The notes beneath the pieces are model-generated. The model saw nothing but the letters and a program-made list of their open reading frames with translations, searched no databases and was not told the origin of the DNA. Shown here one piece after another: positions 27,983 through 35,833 of a DNA stretch of 35,833 nucleotides. Source of the DNA: JAWOFN01 sp046497505 [NCBI: bacterium] (lineage in GTDB: Bacteria; Blakebacterota; Blakebacteria; Blakebacterales); NCBI GenBank assembly GCA_046497505.1, contig JAWOFN010000059.1, forward strand, positions 1 to 35,833, given 5' to 3'. A program made the position numbers and the translations under genes. Within the stretch, counting starts at the first letter, position 1, and each line of letters begins with the position of its first letter.

Positions 27983-28477
27983 GTGATTCGAGTTGCCCAA
28001 CAGGGTGGTTCCATCTTCTGGAAGATCATGGTCGTGGTCTTCGGTGCCGCCCTGCTAGCCACCATCCTCATCCCGCTCGAGCAGCGCAAAGAGCGGGAGA
28101 TGCTCCGACGCACCACGTACCAGCACCTCATCGACCTCTACCTGGCCGAGCAGTTCTTCTTCGAGGGACGCCAGTACTACACGTCGGATCCCGAGAGTCT
28201 GCTGGGCTACATCAACAACGTCCGATCCATGCGTATCGACACCGTGGACGTCGGTACCTACTACGCCCCCGGCGACACGATCAGGGAGACGCACCTCTGG
28301 AGGATCGTGGGACCCCGGGAGCGGATCCGGTCGATGTACGTCTCGCCCATCGACTCCTCTCGATACCTGCTCATCGTGAGAGAGGACGGCACGTCCATCA
28401 CCATCAAGGACCCGCACGGGATCGGAGAGATCCGCGACGGGCAGGCGTCGTGGCTGGAGGGTAGAAGGACCCGTTGA
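27983..28477 (+). CDS. membrane-anchored protein with pseudopilin-like layout, function unknown
   Basis: A 164-residue protein not recognised by name. GTG 27983 is preferred to TTG 27977, since GGAGGAGG ends six bases before it. An N-terminal transmembrane helix (~residues 11-29, FWKIMVVVFGAALLATILI) is followed by a charged helix (QRKEREMLRRTTYQHLIDLY), then AEQFFFEGRQYYTSDPESLL and a strand-rich C-terminus. The pattern 'helix, aromatic, YYTSD, SLL' resembles type IV pseudopilins and GspG-like proteins, but no prepilin peptidase cleavage site is visible. Its stop overlaps the next gene's TTG (TTGA), so the two are translated together. The similarity is by eye only. Confidence 0.65.
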   Translation: MIRVAQQGGSIFWKIMVVVFGAALLATILIPLEQRKEREMLRRTTYQHLIDLYLAEQFFFEGRQYYTSDPESLLGYINNVRSMRIDTVDVGTYYAPGDTIRETHLWRIVGPRERIRSMYVSPIDSSRYLLIVREDGTSITIKDPHGIGEIRDGQASWLEGRRTR

Positions 28478-29466
28478 ACCAGCAGCGAAACGAACTGGGT
28501 CTGAAGTTCTCCGACCGCACGTTCCGATTCGTACGACTGTCCTCGTTCGAGACCGGCCCCCAGCTGACCGCAGCGGGGGCCGGTCTCATTCCGTTCGATG
28601 CCAAGCAGGGCGGACAGATGCGTCCGGAAGGTGCGGACCGCCTCATCGACGCCCTCGCCCGTTCCCTGGACCGGGCGGACGCGGATCGCGGCGGTGTGGT
28701 GGTGGTCCTGGACGGGCGGGCCGTCCTGCAGGCTGTCTTCCCCGTCTCGGAGGAACTCGCCGCCTCTCCCGAGGGCCTCGAGGAACGGGCCCGGTGGGAG
28801 CTGGACCGGCGACGGGCGGACATCGGCGAGGAGGAGGGGCTCCATGTGGAGGTCCGTCTCCGCAGGGGGCCCTCGGGCCAGCCGGTGGCGGACGCCTGGG
28901 GTGCCTATCCCGGTACGCTCCGGGCCTACGACCAGGTGGTGCAGGGGGCGGGATGTCATGTGAGCGGGTGGTCGTGCGACGCCCGGGCCCTCTATCGACT
29001 CTTCGAAGCCGGCATCCCCGAGGAGGAACGGGACGACCTCACCGCGCTCACGCACGTCGAGGCGGACGCGATGGAGGTCATCCTGGCGGACCGGCACGGC
29101 TGGGTGGGGCTGACCGCCCTCCGGGCAGGGGAGACCGGGGCCTTCCGCCGGGCATGGGACCCGGACGACCCGGAGGAGGTGGCCCGCGAGGTGGCCTGGT
29201 GGGTCACGCAGCTGGGCGACCGGTGGCTCCCGGGGTCCCGGCAGGAGAAAGAAGAGGTTGCCCGCGTGCTCTTCACCGGCTCGGTGGATGAACCGGACCG
29301 CCTGCTCGGCGCCCTCACCCGGGCCCTGCCCATGCGGGTGGAGCCGCTCGACCTCGACCGTTTCCTGGATCTGGATCCTTCGGTGGCGTCCAGTCCCCTG
29401 ATCCAGGGCAACCTGGGTGCCTTCGCCCTCTCCATCGGAGGGGCCCTCGCTCACCTGAGTCCATGA
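28474..29466 (+). CDS. hypothetical protein, possibly a divergent PilM-like actin-fold protein
   Basis: A 330-residue soluble protein without signal peptide. The start TTG 28474 overlaps the preceding stop. The N-terminal GLKFSDRTFRFVRLSSFE followed by AAGAGLIPFD resembles the opening of PilM/FtsA-type actin folds (a beta-hairpin then 'a..G...lP'). A VVVVLDGRAVLQAVFPV strand pair, a central VSGWSCDARALYRLF segment and a closing GNLGAFALSIGGAL also fit that layout. The ATP-site motifs are not clear, so the call is tentative. Coupling to a membrane protein with pseudopilin-like features makes a small pilus-like or competence-related module conceivable. Otherwise it should be treated as unknown. 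Confidence 0.6.
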   Translation: MNQQRNELGLKFSDRTFRFVRLSSFETGPQLTAAGAGLIPFDAKQGGQMRPEGADRLIDALARSLDRADADRGGVVVVLDGRAVLQAVFPVSEELAASPEGLEERARWELDRRRADIGEEEGLHVEVRLRRGPSGQPVADAWGAYPGTLRAYDQVVQGAGCHVSGWSCDARALYRLFEAGIPEEERDDLTALTHVEADAMEVILADRHGWVGLTALRAGETGAFRRAWDPDDPEEVAREVAWWVTQLGDRWLPGSRQEKEEVARVLFTGSVDEPDRLLGALTRALPMRVEPLDLDRFLDLDPSVASSPLIQGNLGAFALSIGGALAHLSP

Positions 29467-30023
29467 TCCGCCTCACCGGCGGCGACCGGAAGGGCATGAG
29501 TCTGCATGCCCCCCGGGGCCGGCAGACCCGTCCCGCCACCGCACAGGTCAGGCAGTGGATCTTCGATGTGCTGGGCCCCCCGCGGGGCCTGGATGTCCTC
29601 GACCTCTTCGCAGGGACCGGATCCGTGGGCCTGGAGGCCCTGAGCCGGGGTGCCGAGAGGGTCACCTTCGTGGAACCATGGCGTCCCGCGATGGACGCGC
29701 TCCTCCGCAACCTGGCCAAGACGGGCTTCACCGACCGGTCGGAAGTGCTCACCATGGATGCGGCCCGGGCCGCCGCCTCGCTCCGGGACCAGGACCGGAC
29801 CTTCCATCTCTGTTTCTGCGACCCCCCCTATGCATGGGAGGGTCTCGAAGCGCTGCTCTCCGAGAGCGTATTGGACCTGCTCACCGCTGAGGGTACCTTG
29901 GTAGTCGAGCACAGAGGGGACCCTCCCCTCGCTCCCCGGGGACGCCCCCCGGAAAGGGAGAAGGAGTTCGGCGACACGGTCCTCTCACTCTGGTACGGAC
30001 GTGGCGCCGGGAAGGAGAAGTAG
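29463..30023 (+). CDS. rsmD: 16S rRNA (guanine(966)-N2)-methyltransferase RsmD
   Basis: RsmD methylates G966 of 16S rRNA using SAM. The 186-residue length is normal. The N-terminal GGDRKGMSLHAPRG and RPATAQVRQWIFDVLG correspond to the family's GG..RG..L..P.G and RPT....E.lFN motifs. The SAM site is VLDLFAGTGSVGLEALSRGA with the acidic VEP after it, and the catalytic motif is CDPPYAW. The ATG overlaps the upstream stop (ATGA). CoaD follows after three bases, and the rsmD-coaD order is widely conserved in bacteria, which supports both calls. Confidence 0.92.
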   Translation: MIRLTGGDRKGMSLHAPRGRQTRPATAQVRQWIFDVLGPPRGLDVLDLFAGTGSVGLEALSRGAERVTFVEPWRPAMDALLRNLAKTGFTDRSEVLTMDAARAAASLRDQDRTFHLCFCDPPYAWEGLEALLSESVLDLLTAEGTLVVEHRGDPPLAPRGRPPEREKEFGDTVLSLWYGRGAGKEK

Positions 30024-30026
30024 ACC

Positions 30027-30527
30027 GTGTCTCGAATGGGCATCTACCCGGGGACCTTCGACCCCATCACCAACGGTCACATCGACATCATCAAGCGGGC
30101 CTCGAACGTATTCGACGACATCATCATCCTGGTGGCACAGAACGTGCGGAAGAGCCCGCTGTTCGATTTGGAGGAACGGGTCGAACTGGTGGCGGCGGTC
30201 ACCCGGGGGATGGACCATATCCGGGTGGAGACGCACAGCGGCCTGCTGGCGGAGTTCGCCCGGGAGGCGAAGGCGACCGCCATCATCCGGGGTCTGAGGG
30301 CCGTGAAGGACTTCGAGTACGAGTTCCAGATGGCCCTGATGAACAAGTCCCTCTACCCGGAGGTGGAGACGGTCTTCTTCATGCCCTCGGAGAACTTCAC
30401 CTATGTGAACTCCTCCATCGTCAGGGAGGTGGCCCGGCTGGACGGGGACGTCCGGCCCCATGTCCCGCCGGTGGTGGCCCGGGCACTCGCCCGGAAGTTC
30501 GGACACGAACCGAAACAGGACACCTGA
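30027..30527 (+). CDS. coaD: phosphopantetheine adenylyltransferase
   Basis: CoaD transfers AMP from ATP to 4'-phosphopantetheine, the penultimate step of coenzyme A synthesis. The 166-residue protein contains YPGTFDPITNGHIDIIKRA with the nucleotidyltransferase T/HxGH motif (TNGH), the IIRGLRAVKDFEYEFQMA signature, and a C-terminal TYVNSSIVREVARLDGDV, which replaces the more common FISSS-type wording. GTG 30027 is used, six bases after AAGGAGAAG; an internal ATG at 30036 also fits the family start. Three bases separate it from rsmD. Confidence 0.96.
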   Translation: MSRMGIYPGTFDPITNGHIDIIKRASNVFDDIIILVAQNVRKSPLFDLEERVELVAAVTRGMDHIRVETHSGLLAEFAREAKATAIIRGLRAVKDFEYEFQMALMNKSLYPEVETVFFMPSENFTYVNSSIVREVARLDGDVRPHVPPVVARALARKFGHEPKQDT

Positions 30528-30584
30528 ACCACTGCGGCGGACCCCTAGAGGGCCCCGCGAGCCCGACACGCAGGGATGGGAACC

Positions 30585-31775
30585 ATGCACATCTCCAAGC
30601 GACTCAGCGCGTTGAAACCATCGGCGACCCTGGCTGTGACGGCCAAGGCCCGCGAACTCCAGGCCCAGGGGCGGGACGTGATCGCCCTGGCGGCCGGGGA
30701 ACCGGACTTCCCTCCCCCCGACCATGTGCGGGAGGCGGTGGCCGCCGAGGCCCGACAGGGTATCACCCGGTACGGTCCCGCTCCCGGGGGGCTGGAGGTC
30801 CGGGAGGCCATCGCTTCCCAGCTGCAGGAGGTCCGGGGGGTGGAGTACACCCCCGACCAGGTCGTGCTGACCAACGGCGGCAAGCATGCCCTCTTCAACA
30901 CCATGGCCGCCCTGCTGGACCCGGGGGACGAAGTACTGATCCCGGCGCCCTACTGGGTGACCTATCCGGCCCAGGTGGAACTCCTGGACGGGGTGGTCCG
31001 CATCGTCATGGCCGAGGACGTCCAGGGCTTCAAGGTCACGCCCCGGCAGCTGGACGAGTCCATGACCGACAGGACGCGGTGCGTGCTCTTCAACAACCCG
31101 AGCAACCCCACCGGTGCTCTCTACTCGCCCGACGAGGTCCGGGCCTTCACCGAGGTGTGTGTGGAGCGGGGCGTGGTCATCGTGAGCGATGAGGTGTACG
31201 ACTCCATCACCTACGGGGAGGCCGAGTACCTCTCTCCGGCGAGCGTCTCCCCGGAGGCGGCGGAGAACACGGTGCTCATCAACTCGCTCTCCAAGAGCTA
31301 CGCCATGCCGGGATGGCGGATCGGGTACCTTGCCGGTCCGGCTGCGTGGACGAAGAAGGTCACCTCCTTCCAGGGACAGGCCACCCACCACCCGAGCGCG
31401 CTGGCCCAGGCGGCAGCACTCGCTGCCTATACCGGCAGCCGGGAGAAGGTGGAGGAGATGAGGGAGGCGTTCCGGCAGCGCCGGGACTTCCTCCTCGAGG
31501 CGTTCGAGGGGATCCCGGGTTTCCAGGTGGCCGTCCCGCCCCAGGGGGCCTTCTATCTCTTCCCTCGCATCACCGACCTGATCGACTCGGTGGACGGAGT
31601 CTCGGACGACGTGGAAGCATGCACCTGGCTGCTGGAACAGACGGGTGTGGCGCTGGTGCCCGGCTCGGCGTTTGGAGCCCCGGGCTATCTTCGGTTATCC
31701 TATGCAGCCTCGATGGAGGACCTGGAGGAAGCCGTGGAGCGTATCGGGGAGACGATGGGGGGCCTCGACCAGTAG
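30585..31775 (+). CDS. class I pyridoxal-phosphate aminotransferase (aspartate aminotransferase-like)
   Basis: A 396-residue PLP-dependent transaminase of the Ib subgroup, most like bacterial aspartate (or aspartate/prephenate) aminotransferases. It begins MHISKRLSALKPSATLAVTAKA, as is usual. Key parts are LAAGEPDFPPPDHV, TNGGKHALFNTMAAL, PAPYWVTYPAQV, NNPSNPTGALYS, the SDEVYDSITYG motif, the PLP lysine Lys237 in SLSKSYAMPGWRIGY, and a C-terminal GYLRLSYAAS with the substrate-binding arginine. ATG 30585 is preferred over ATG 30576, which has AGGG touching it with no spacing. Substrate assignment within the family is uncertain. Confidence 0.92.
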   Translation: MHISKRLSALKPSATLAVTAKARELQAQGRDVIALAAGEPDFPPPDHVREAVAAEARQGITRYGPAPGGLEVREAIASQLQEVRGVEYTPDQVVLTNGGKHALFNTMAALLDPGDEVLIPAPYWVTYPAQVELLDGVVRIVMAEDVQGFKVTPRQLDESMTDRTRCVLFNNPSNPTGALYSPDEVRAFTEVCVERGVVIVSDEVYDSITYGEAEYLSPASVSPEAAENTVLINSLSKSYAMPGWRIGYLAGPAAWTKKVTSFQGQATHHPSALAQAAALAAYTGSREKVEEMREAFRQRRDFLLEAFEGIPGFQVAVPPQGAFYLFPRITDLIDSVDGVSDDVEACTWLLEQTGVALVPGSAFGAPGYLRLSYAASMEDLEEAVERIGETMGGLDQ

Positions 31776-31839
31776 GTCCCGGCACGCACGTGCGGCCTGG
31801 ACGTCAGGGACCGTGCGGAGGCATACTCGGCCTATCCGG

Positions 31840-31868
31840 CCGGTGCGGGGCACATCTCCCCGGACCGG
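31840..31868 (+). other. inverted repeat between the aminotransferase and the STAS gene
   Basis: CCGGT (31840-31844) and ACCGG (31864-31868) plus GGGG and CCCC pair around CACATCT, with a small internal loop. There is no T-run. In the 123-base spacer (31776-31898) this could be a weak transcription end or a leader hairpin for the partner-switch genes; nothing else was found in this spacer. Confidence 0.3.
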
Positions 31869-31898
31869 TCCCACCGCATCATGAGGAGCTGGAGCAGC

Positions 31899-32240
31899 AT
31901 GCAGATCAGGCACAGTGACAAGCGGGGTGTGGCCGTACTGCACCTTCAGGGGAAGATCATGGGCGGACCGGATGCGACCTCACTCCATGAGAAACTCCAC
32001 GAACTCATCGAGGAGGGACAGCTGAAGGTCGTCGTGGACCTCGAGGACGTGGACTGGATGAACTCCTCCGGTCTCGGCATCCTCATCGGCGGGCTCAGTG
32101 CGCTGCGGAAGAGCGGGGGGGACCTCAAACTCGCCAGCGTTACCGAGAAGATCGACGAGGTGCTCCATATCACGAAACTGGACCGTGTGTTCGACGTGTA
32201 TGGGGATATCGATTCCGCTGTCGAGAGCTACGAGTCTTGA
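31899..32240 (+). CDS. STAS-domain anti-anti-sigma factor (SpoIIAA/RsbV-like)
   Basis: A 113-residue single STAS domain, the switchable antagonist of a partner-switch. When dephosphorylated it binds the kinase and frees that kinase's target. It shows the classic pattern of a central acidic strand VVVDLEDVDWMNSSGLGILIGG, with Ser57 in the position of the phosphorylated serine of SpoIIAA, followed by LKLASVTEKIDEVLHITKLDRVF. ATG 31899 is chosen because GAGGAGCTGGAGC precedes it; ATG 31881 is six codons earlier. The kinase gene overlaps its stop, and the phosphatase lies one gene further on, so all three partners are encoded together. Confidence 0.93.
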   Translation: MQIRHSDKRGVAVLHLQGKIMGGPDATSLHEKLHELIEEGQLKVVVDLEDVDWMNSSGLGILIGGLSALRKSGGDLKLASVTEKIDEVLHITKLDRVFDVYGDIDSAVESYES

Positions 32241-32644
32241 AGAGGAGTGTGGAGAAGAAGTATCCCAGCAACCAGGACGCCGTGGTCAAGGCCGAGCGCC
32301 TCGCCGAGAGGTTCACGGAGCATCTCGACTTCGACGAGGATCAGCGGGTGGATGTGGCCATCGCCATCACCGAGGCCGTCAACAACGCCGTCGAGCACGG
32401 TAACCGCCTGGAGGCCGATCGGACCGTCACCGTCCGTCTGGAGTGGCGGGACTCCGAACTCGTCATCACGGTCCGTGATCAGGGTCGAGGTTTCGACCTC
32501 GATTCGGTGGATGACCCCCTCTCCCCCGAGAACCTGACCAAACCGGATGGCCGCGGGCTCCTCATCGTCAGGTCCCTCATGGACTCCGTCGAGGTGAATC
32601 CCTCCTCTGAGGGCACCGAGGTCGTCATGGTGAAGAAGAGATAA
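32237..32644 (+). CDS. anti-sigma-factor-type serine kinase (RsbW/SpoIIAB-like, HATPase)
   Basis: A 135-residue GHKL-fold kinase that phosphorylates the STAS protein and sequesters a target. The ATP site shows the N-box EAVNNAVEHGN, the G1 box DQGRGFD and the G2 box GRGLLIVRSLMD, all intact. The probable start is TTG 32237 overlapping the STAS stop; GTG 32249 is the alternative, but its GAGGAG is too close. The canonical target is a sigma factor. None is encoded in this window, so the target may be a distant sigma factor or another protein. Confidence 0.92.
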   Translation: MKRSVEKKYPSNQDAVVKAERLAERFTEHLDFDEDQRVDVAIAITEAVNNAVEHGNRLEADRTVTVRLEWRDSELVITVRDQGRGFDLDSVDDPLSPENLTKPDGRGLLIVRSLMDSVEVNPSSEGTEVVMVKKR

Positions 32645-32646
32645 TC

Positions 32647-35034
32647 ATGACCGTGCAGGGACTGCAGGTCGGGGTCTTCCTGGCAGGCGGTCTGCTCCTC
32701 ATGCTCCTGGGTCTGGTCATCTTCCGGGAGGATCCCTCACGCCAGCTCAACCGGATCACCGCCGTCATGCTCTTCTTCGGCGGGATCGGTTCCCTCATGG
32801 GGGCCATCGGTCCCAGCCTGGGCATCCCCGCAGGGACCCCCGGGGAGCCGGGGGCGGTCATCAACACCACCCTGCAGGGGATCCGGCAGCTCAGCGTGCT
32901 GTGGGAGTTCTTCTTCCCCACGCTGGTCCTCTTCACCCTGGCCTTCCCCCGGGAATCGGAACTGCTGGAACGCCACCCCCGGGTGGCCTGGCTCATCTAT
33001 CTCCCCTACATCCTCCACCTGCTCCTGGTGATCCTCTACCTCAACCCGGGGTGGATCCCCACCCCGGAGTTGGGTACCGGCGGCGGCCTGCTCGGGGCGT
33101 TCCTGAAGCTGCTGGGCTTCGTGGGCCTGCTCATCGGGACCCTCTTCGACGTCCTCTACCAGATCCACCTCCAACTCTGGGCCGCGGTGAACGTGCTCTA
33201 CGTGGTCCTGGCCATCTACTTCCTGCGCCGCACCCAGAAGAAGCTGGAGAACCGACGGCTCCGCAGCCAGGTGACCATCATCATGGCGGGGATAGGGACC
33301 GCCGTGGGGCTCTATGTCATGGTGCAGGCGGTGCCTCTGCTGCTCCCGTTCCTCACCCCCCCGCAGTGGCTCGTCTCGGTGCTCCTCTCCCTGGCCCTGA
33401 TCATCGGGTCGGGGTCGGTCGCGTGGGTGATCATCCGCCACCAGTTCCTGGACGTGCAGGTGCTGGCCAAGCGGTGGCTGATCATGTCCGCCGCTATCGG
33501 CTTCCTGGTAGCGGTCTTCTTCCTCCTCTACACGTGGTTCGTGGACTTCTACCAGCGCCTGGCCGGCGAGGCCGCGGGCGACTCGAGTGCGGTCCAGGTC
33601 ATCTTCGTGGTCATCGCGGTCATCGCCTTCCAGCCGCTGCTGAGCAGGATGGAATCGCTGGTGGACCGCTTCTTCATCCGGGACGAGAGCGACTACCGGA
33701 ACGTGCTCCAGCAGAGTGTGCGCAACATCATCGGCATCCTGGACATGGATTCTCTGGTCCGGGCCGTCTACCAGACCCTGGAAAGGGCCTTCCTCATCCA
33801 GGAGGCCGCGGTGATCCTCACCGACCGGGAGACGGGGGCCTTCCGCTTCGTCCGGAGGGGGCCGCCCCCTCTCCGCCATGGGAAGTGGGAACTCTCCGCC
33901 CCCAGTGCGCTGGAGCAGGACGTGGAGTTCAAGGACGCATCGCCCGAGTCCCGGCGTTCCTCTCCCTCGGGTCCCGGGAAGGTGATCTTCCGGAGCGGCG
34001 ACCCGGTGGCCGAGGCCCTGAGCCGGGCCTCCGGACCGGTGAAGTTCGAGCGCCTCCGTTCCGAGCTCCCCGAACCGGAGGACGGGAGACCGTACCTGGA
34101 GGGGCTCAACCCCGCCCTGCTCGTACCCCTGAAGCATCGGAACGAACTCATCGGGGTCCTCTCCATCGGGCCGAAACTGGCGGACACCGGCTTCAACACC
34201 GAGGAACTCACCCTCCTCTCCCTCCTCTCCGGTCAGATCTCGGTGGCGCTGGAGAACGCCTGGCTCCACGAGGAGCGGCTGGAGCAGGAGCGGATACGCG
34301 AAGAACTGGCTGTCGCCCGTCAGATCCAGCAGGACCTGCTCCCCCGCAGTCTCCCCCGGGGGGAGAGCTTCGAGGTCTCGGCCATCAACCTCCCCAGCCG
34401 GGAGATCGGCGGGGACTACTACGATTTCATCGTTACCGGCGAGGGGGAGGAGGGGGAGGCGGAACGGCTGCTCCTGGTCATCGCCGACGTCTCGGGGAAG
34501 GGCACACCCGCGGCACTGCTCATGGCGAGCCTGCAGGCCACGCTCCGGGCGGTGCGGGAGGTCCGGCCCGGGCTGGCGGCGACGGCGGAGAAGGTGAACG
34601 CCGCACTCTTCCGGACCACCGACACCGAGAAGTTCGTCACCCTCTTCATGGCGGAGCTGGAGGTGGAGAGCCGGCGGCTGCGGTACGTGAACGCCGGGCA
34701 CAACTTCCCCATCCTCACCCGGGCCAGCGGCGAGCAGGTCCTCCTGGAGGATGGGGGGCTGCTGATGGGAGTGATGGAGGATGCCGGGTACGAGGAGGGA
34801 GAGGTCCGGCTCGAGCCGAACGACGTGCTGGTGCTCTACACCGACGGGGTCAACGAGGCCCAGGACCCCCGAGGGGAGGAGTTCGGAGAAGAGTCCCTTC
34901 GGACCCTGATCCGGGAGCGCTCCTACCTGGGTGCCCGTGAGATACGGGACGAGATCTATCGCGAGGTCCTGGCCTTCGCCGGCTCCCAGCCGCAGTACGA
35001 CGATCTGACCCTGGTCGTGCTGAAGGCCCTGTAG
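32647..35034 (+). CDS. membrane-bound GAF-PP2C phosphatase (RsbU/SpoIIE-like)
   Basis: A 795-residue sensor phosphatase that would dephosphorylate the STAS protein. About nine hydrophobic helices (residues ~5-345) resemble the 7TM-type sensory regions of some histidine kinases, including the RHQFLDVQVLAKRWL and QPLLSRMESLVDRFF signatures. A GAF domain follows (~355-545, ending with VALENAWLHEERL), then a short coiled coil and the SpoIIE-type PP2C domain (LAVARQIQQDLLP, GGDYYDF with Asp590, IADVSGKG with Asp614, YVNAGHN, YTDGVNEA with Asp733, YDDLTLVVL with Asp785/Asp786). All expected metal-binding acids are present. It starts two bases after the kinase stop. The input signal is unknown. Confidence 0.93.
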   Translation: MTVQGLQVGVFLAGGLLLMLLGLVIFREDPSRQLNRITAVMLFFGGIGSLMGAIGPSLGIPAGTPGEPGAVINTTLQGIRQLSVLWEFFFPTLVLFTLAFPRESELLERHPRVAWLIYLPYILHLLLVILYLNPGWIPTPELGTGGGLLGAFLKLLGFVGLLIGTLFDVLYQIHLQLWAAVNVLYVVLAIYFLRRTQKKLENRRLRSQVTIIMAGIGTAVGLYVMVQAVPLLLPFLTPPQWLVSVLLSLALIIGSGSVAWVIIRHQFLDVQVLAKRWLIMSAAIGFLVAVFFLLYTWFVDFYQRLAGEAAGDSSAVQVIFVVIAVIAFQPLLSRMESLVDRFFIRDESDYRNVLQQSVRNIIGILDMDSLVRAVYQTLERAFLIQEAAVILTDRETGAFRFVRRGPPPLRHGKWELSAPSALEQDVEFKDASPESRRSSPSGPGKVIFRSGDPVAEALSRASGPVKFERLRSELPEPEDGRPYLEGLNPALLVPLKHRNELIGVLSIGPKLADTGFNTEELTLLSLLSGQISVALENAWLHEERLEQERIREELAVARQIQQDLLPRSLPRGESFEVSAINLPSREIGGDYYDFIVTGEGEEGEAERLLLVIADVSGKGTPAALLMASLQATLRAVREVRPGLAATAEKVNAALFRTTDTEKFVTLFMAELEVESRRLRYVNAGHNFPILTRASGEQVLLEDGGLLMGVMEDAGYEEGEVRLEPNDVLVLYTDGVNEAQDPRGEEFGEESLRTLIRERSYLGAREIRDEIYREVLAFAGSQPQYDDLTLVVLKAL

Positions 35035-35048
35035 CTCCCAAAGCCCTT

Positions 35049-35066
35049 GCCCCGTCTGCCCGGGGC
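35049..35066 (+). terminator. possible terminator-like hairpin after the phosphatase gene
   Basis: GCCCCG (35049-35054) and CGGGGC (35061-35066) form a perfect 6-bp stem with a TCTGCC loop, 14 bases after the phosphatase stop. No T-run follows, so it may act weakly or not at all. Confidence 0.3.
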
Positions 35067-35126
35067 GCCGAACCTGTAACCAGGGCCGCCCGTGAGTCGA
35101 GACATCCCATGCCGGAGAGGCACACC

Positions 35127-35833
35127 ATGAATCCGCACATCTTCCGTGAGTACGATATACGGGGTATCGCCGGGGAGGACCTCACCGACGAGGTGGCCCG
35201 GAACATCGGCAGGGCCTTCGGGACCCTGGTCCGCCGGGAGGGGGGCAGCCGTGTGGTCCTGGGCCATGATGTGAGGGATTCCAGCCCCAGGCTCCACGAG
35301 GCGGTGGCCGCCGGGCTGGTCTCCGCGGGGGTCGATGTCGACGACCTGGGCTTCATCGTGACCCCGGGCGGCTATTTCGCCTCGGTCGAGAGGGATGCCG
35401 ACGGGAGCCTCCAGGTCACCGGCTCCCACAACCCGCCGGAGTACAACGGCTTCAAGATGACCCTGGCCGGCGCCGCCGTCTACGGGGACGCCATCCAGGG
35501 GATCCGCCGGATCATCGAGGAGGAGGACTACGAGGAGGGGGAGGGGAGGGTCACCTCCAACCCGGTGGACGACGTCTACTTCGCGGCCGTGACCAGCCGG
35601 GTGACGCTCAAAGGATCACCCCGGATCGTCGTGGACGCGGGGAACGGGACCGCCGGCCCGATGGCCCGGAGGATCCTGGAGGCCCTGGGCTGTGAGGTGG
35701 ACTGCCTCTACTGCGAGCCGGACGCCTCCTTCCCCAACCATCTGCCGGACCCCACCATACCGGAGTACATGGAGGACCTCGTCGACCGGGTGAAGGAAAC
35801 GGGGGCGGAGGTGGGGATGGGGTTCGACGGTGA
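35127..35833 (+). CDS. phosphomannomutase/phosphoglucomutase (AlgC-like), 3' truncated by window edge
   Basis: The first 235 residues of an alpha-D-phosphohexomutase, which interconverts hexose-6-phosphate and hexose-1-phosphate. ATG 35127 has GGAGAGG six bases upstream. The N-terminal IFREYDIRGIAGEDLTDEV is typical of the bacterial PMM/PGM group. The phosphoserine is Ser100 in VTGSHNPPEYNGFK, with the glycine before serine found in AlgC-type enzymes rather than the TASHNP form. RIVVDAGNGTAG and FPNHLPDPTIPEYMEDL belong to domain 2, and the sequence stops at GMGFDG, where the metal-binding loop begins. It could link the isomerase and the nucleotidyltransferase at 4954-7040 into an NDP-sugar route. 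Confidence 0.92.
   Translation, partial: MNPHIFREYDIRGIAGEDLTDEVARNIGRAFGTLVRREGGSRVVLGHDVRDSSPRLHEAVAAGLVSAGVDVDDLGFIVTPGGYFASVERDADGSLQVTGSHNPPEYNGFKMTLAGAAVYGDAIQGIRRIIEEEDYEEGEGRVTSNPVDDVYFAAVTSRVTLKGSPRIVVDAGNGTAGPMARRILEALGCEVDCLYCEPDASFPNHLPDPTIPEYMEDLVDRVKETGAEVGMGFDG

Noticed and set aside
27846-27986. A 46-codon plus-strand frame starting in the hairpin-rich spacer
   Set aside because: No recognisable motif, composition like untranslated GC-rich sequence, and its end overlaps the better supported start of the next gene.

Overview
The window is a 35.8 kb, gene-dense, high-GC stretch of a bacterial chromosome from a Gram-negative (diderm) organism. LolA, LptF/LptG, lipoprotein signals and outer-membrane beta-barrel proteins point to an outer membrane. 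A 2,028-residue SprA homologue, the outer-membrane pore of the type IX secretion system, suggests the FCB superphylum. The GC-rich coding and the mix of mannose-family PTS with an RsbU/V/W-type partner switch fit a non-Bacteroidota lineage (for example Gemmatimonadota or an uncultured candidate phylum) better than a typical Bacteroidota. That placement is inference; no rRNA or tRNA is present to test it.

Layout. 1-4961: the end of an FtsK translocase, a LolA-like protein, then PTS IIC, IID, HPr and enzyme I in one tightly packed plus-strand run. 4954-7986: a phosphoglucose/phosphomannose isomerase, a sugar-nucleotide nucleotidyltransferase and a PfkB kinase. 8026-12418: the activated-methyl cycle, namely a homocysteine methyltransferase/methylene-THF reductase fusion, MetK and AhcY, with a foldable spacer between the last two. 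12519-15952: a 686-residue lipoprotein and a beta-barrel-like outer-membrane protein. 16005-17360: a sodium:neurotransmitter-family symporter. 17361-17619: a decayed GntR regulator plus ABC-ATPase remnant. 17620-20087 (minus): lptF-lptG. 20267-27286: sprA followed at once by a lipoprotein glutaminyl-cyclase-like M28 enzyme. 27329-29466: a ComEA-like helix-hairpin-helix protein and two poorly recognisable genes, one membrane-anchored and one possibly PilM-like. 29463-31775: rsmD, coaD and a class I aminotransferase. 31899-35034: STAS antagonist, anti-sigma-type kinase and a multi-TM GAF-PP2C phosphatase. 35127-end: the start of a phosphomannomutase/phosphoglucomutase.

How the parts fit. The PTS genes, the isomerase, the nucleotidyltransferase and the terminal phosphohexomutase could take imported hexose-6-phosphate to hexose-1-phosphate and NDP-sugars. 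The methyl-cycle genes regenerate S-adenosylmethionine, and the adjoining PfkB kinase might dispose of adenosine. The most striking theme is surface export. SprA sits beside a glutaminyl-cyclase-like lipoprotein, and all three predicted signal peptidase I substrates in the window (LolA-like, barrel protein, SprA) have glutamine just after the predicted cleavage site. This is the 'Q-rule' pattern known from Bacteroidetes.

No CRISPR array, insertion sequence, tRNA or rRNA was seen. No stretch of 300 bases lacks a gene; the largest gap (17361-17619) holds the pseudogene scar. Most neighbouring genes overlap or are separated by only a few bases, so operon-style expression is likely. Several genes appear to start at TTG or GTG.
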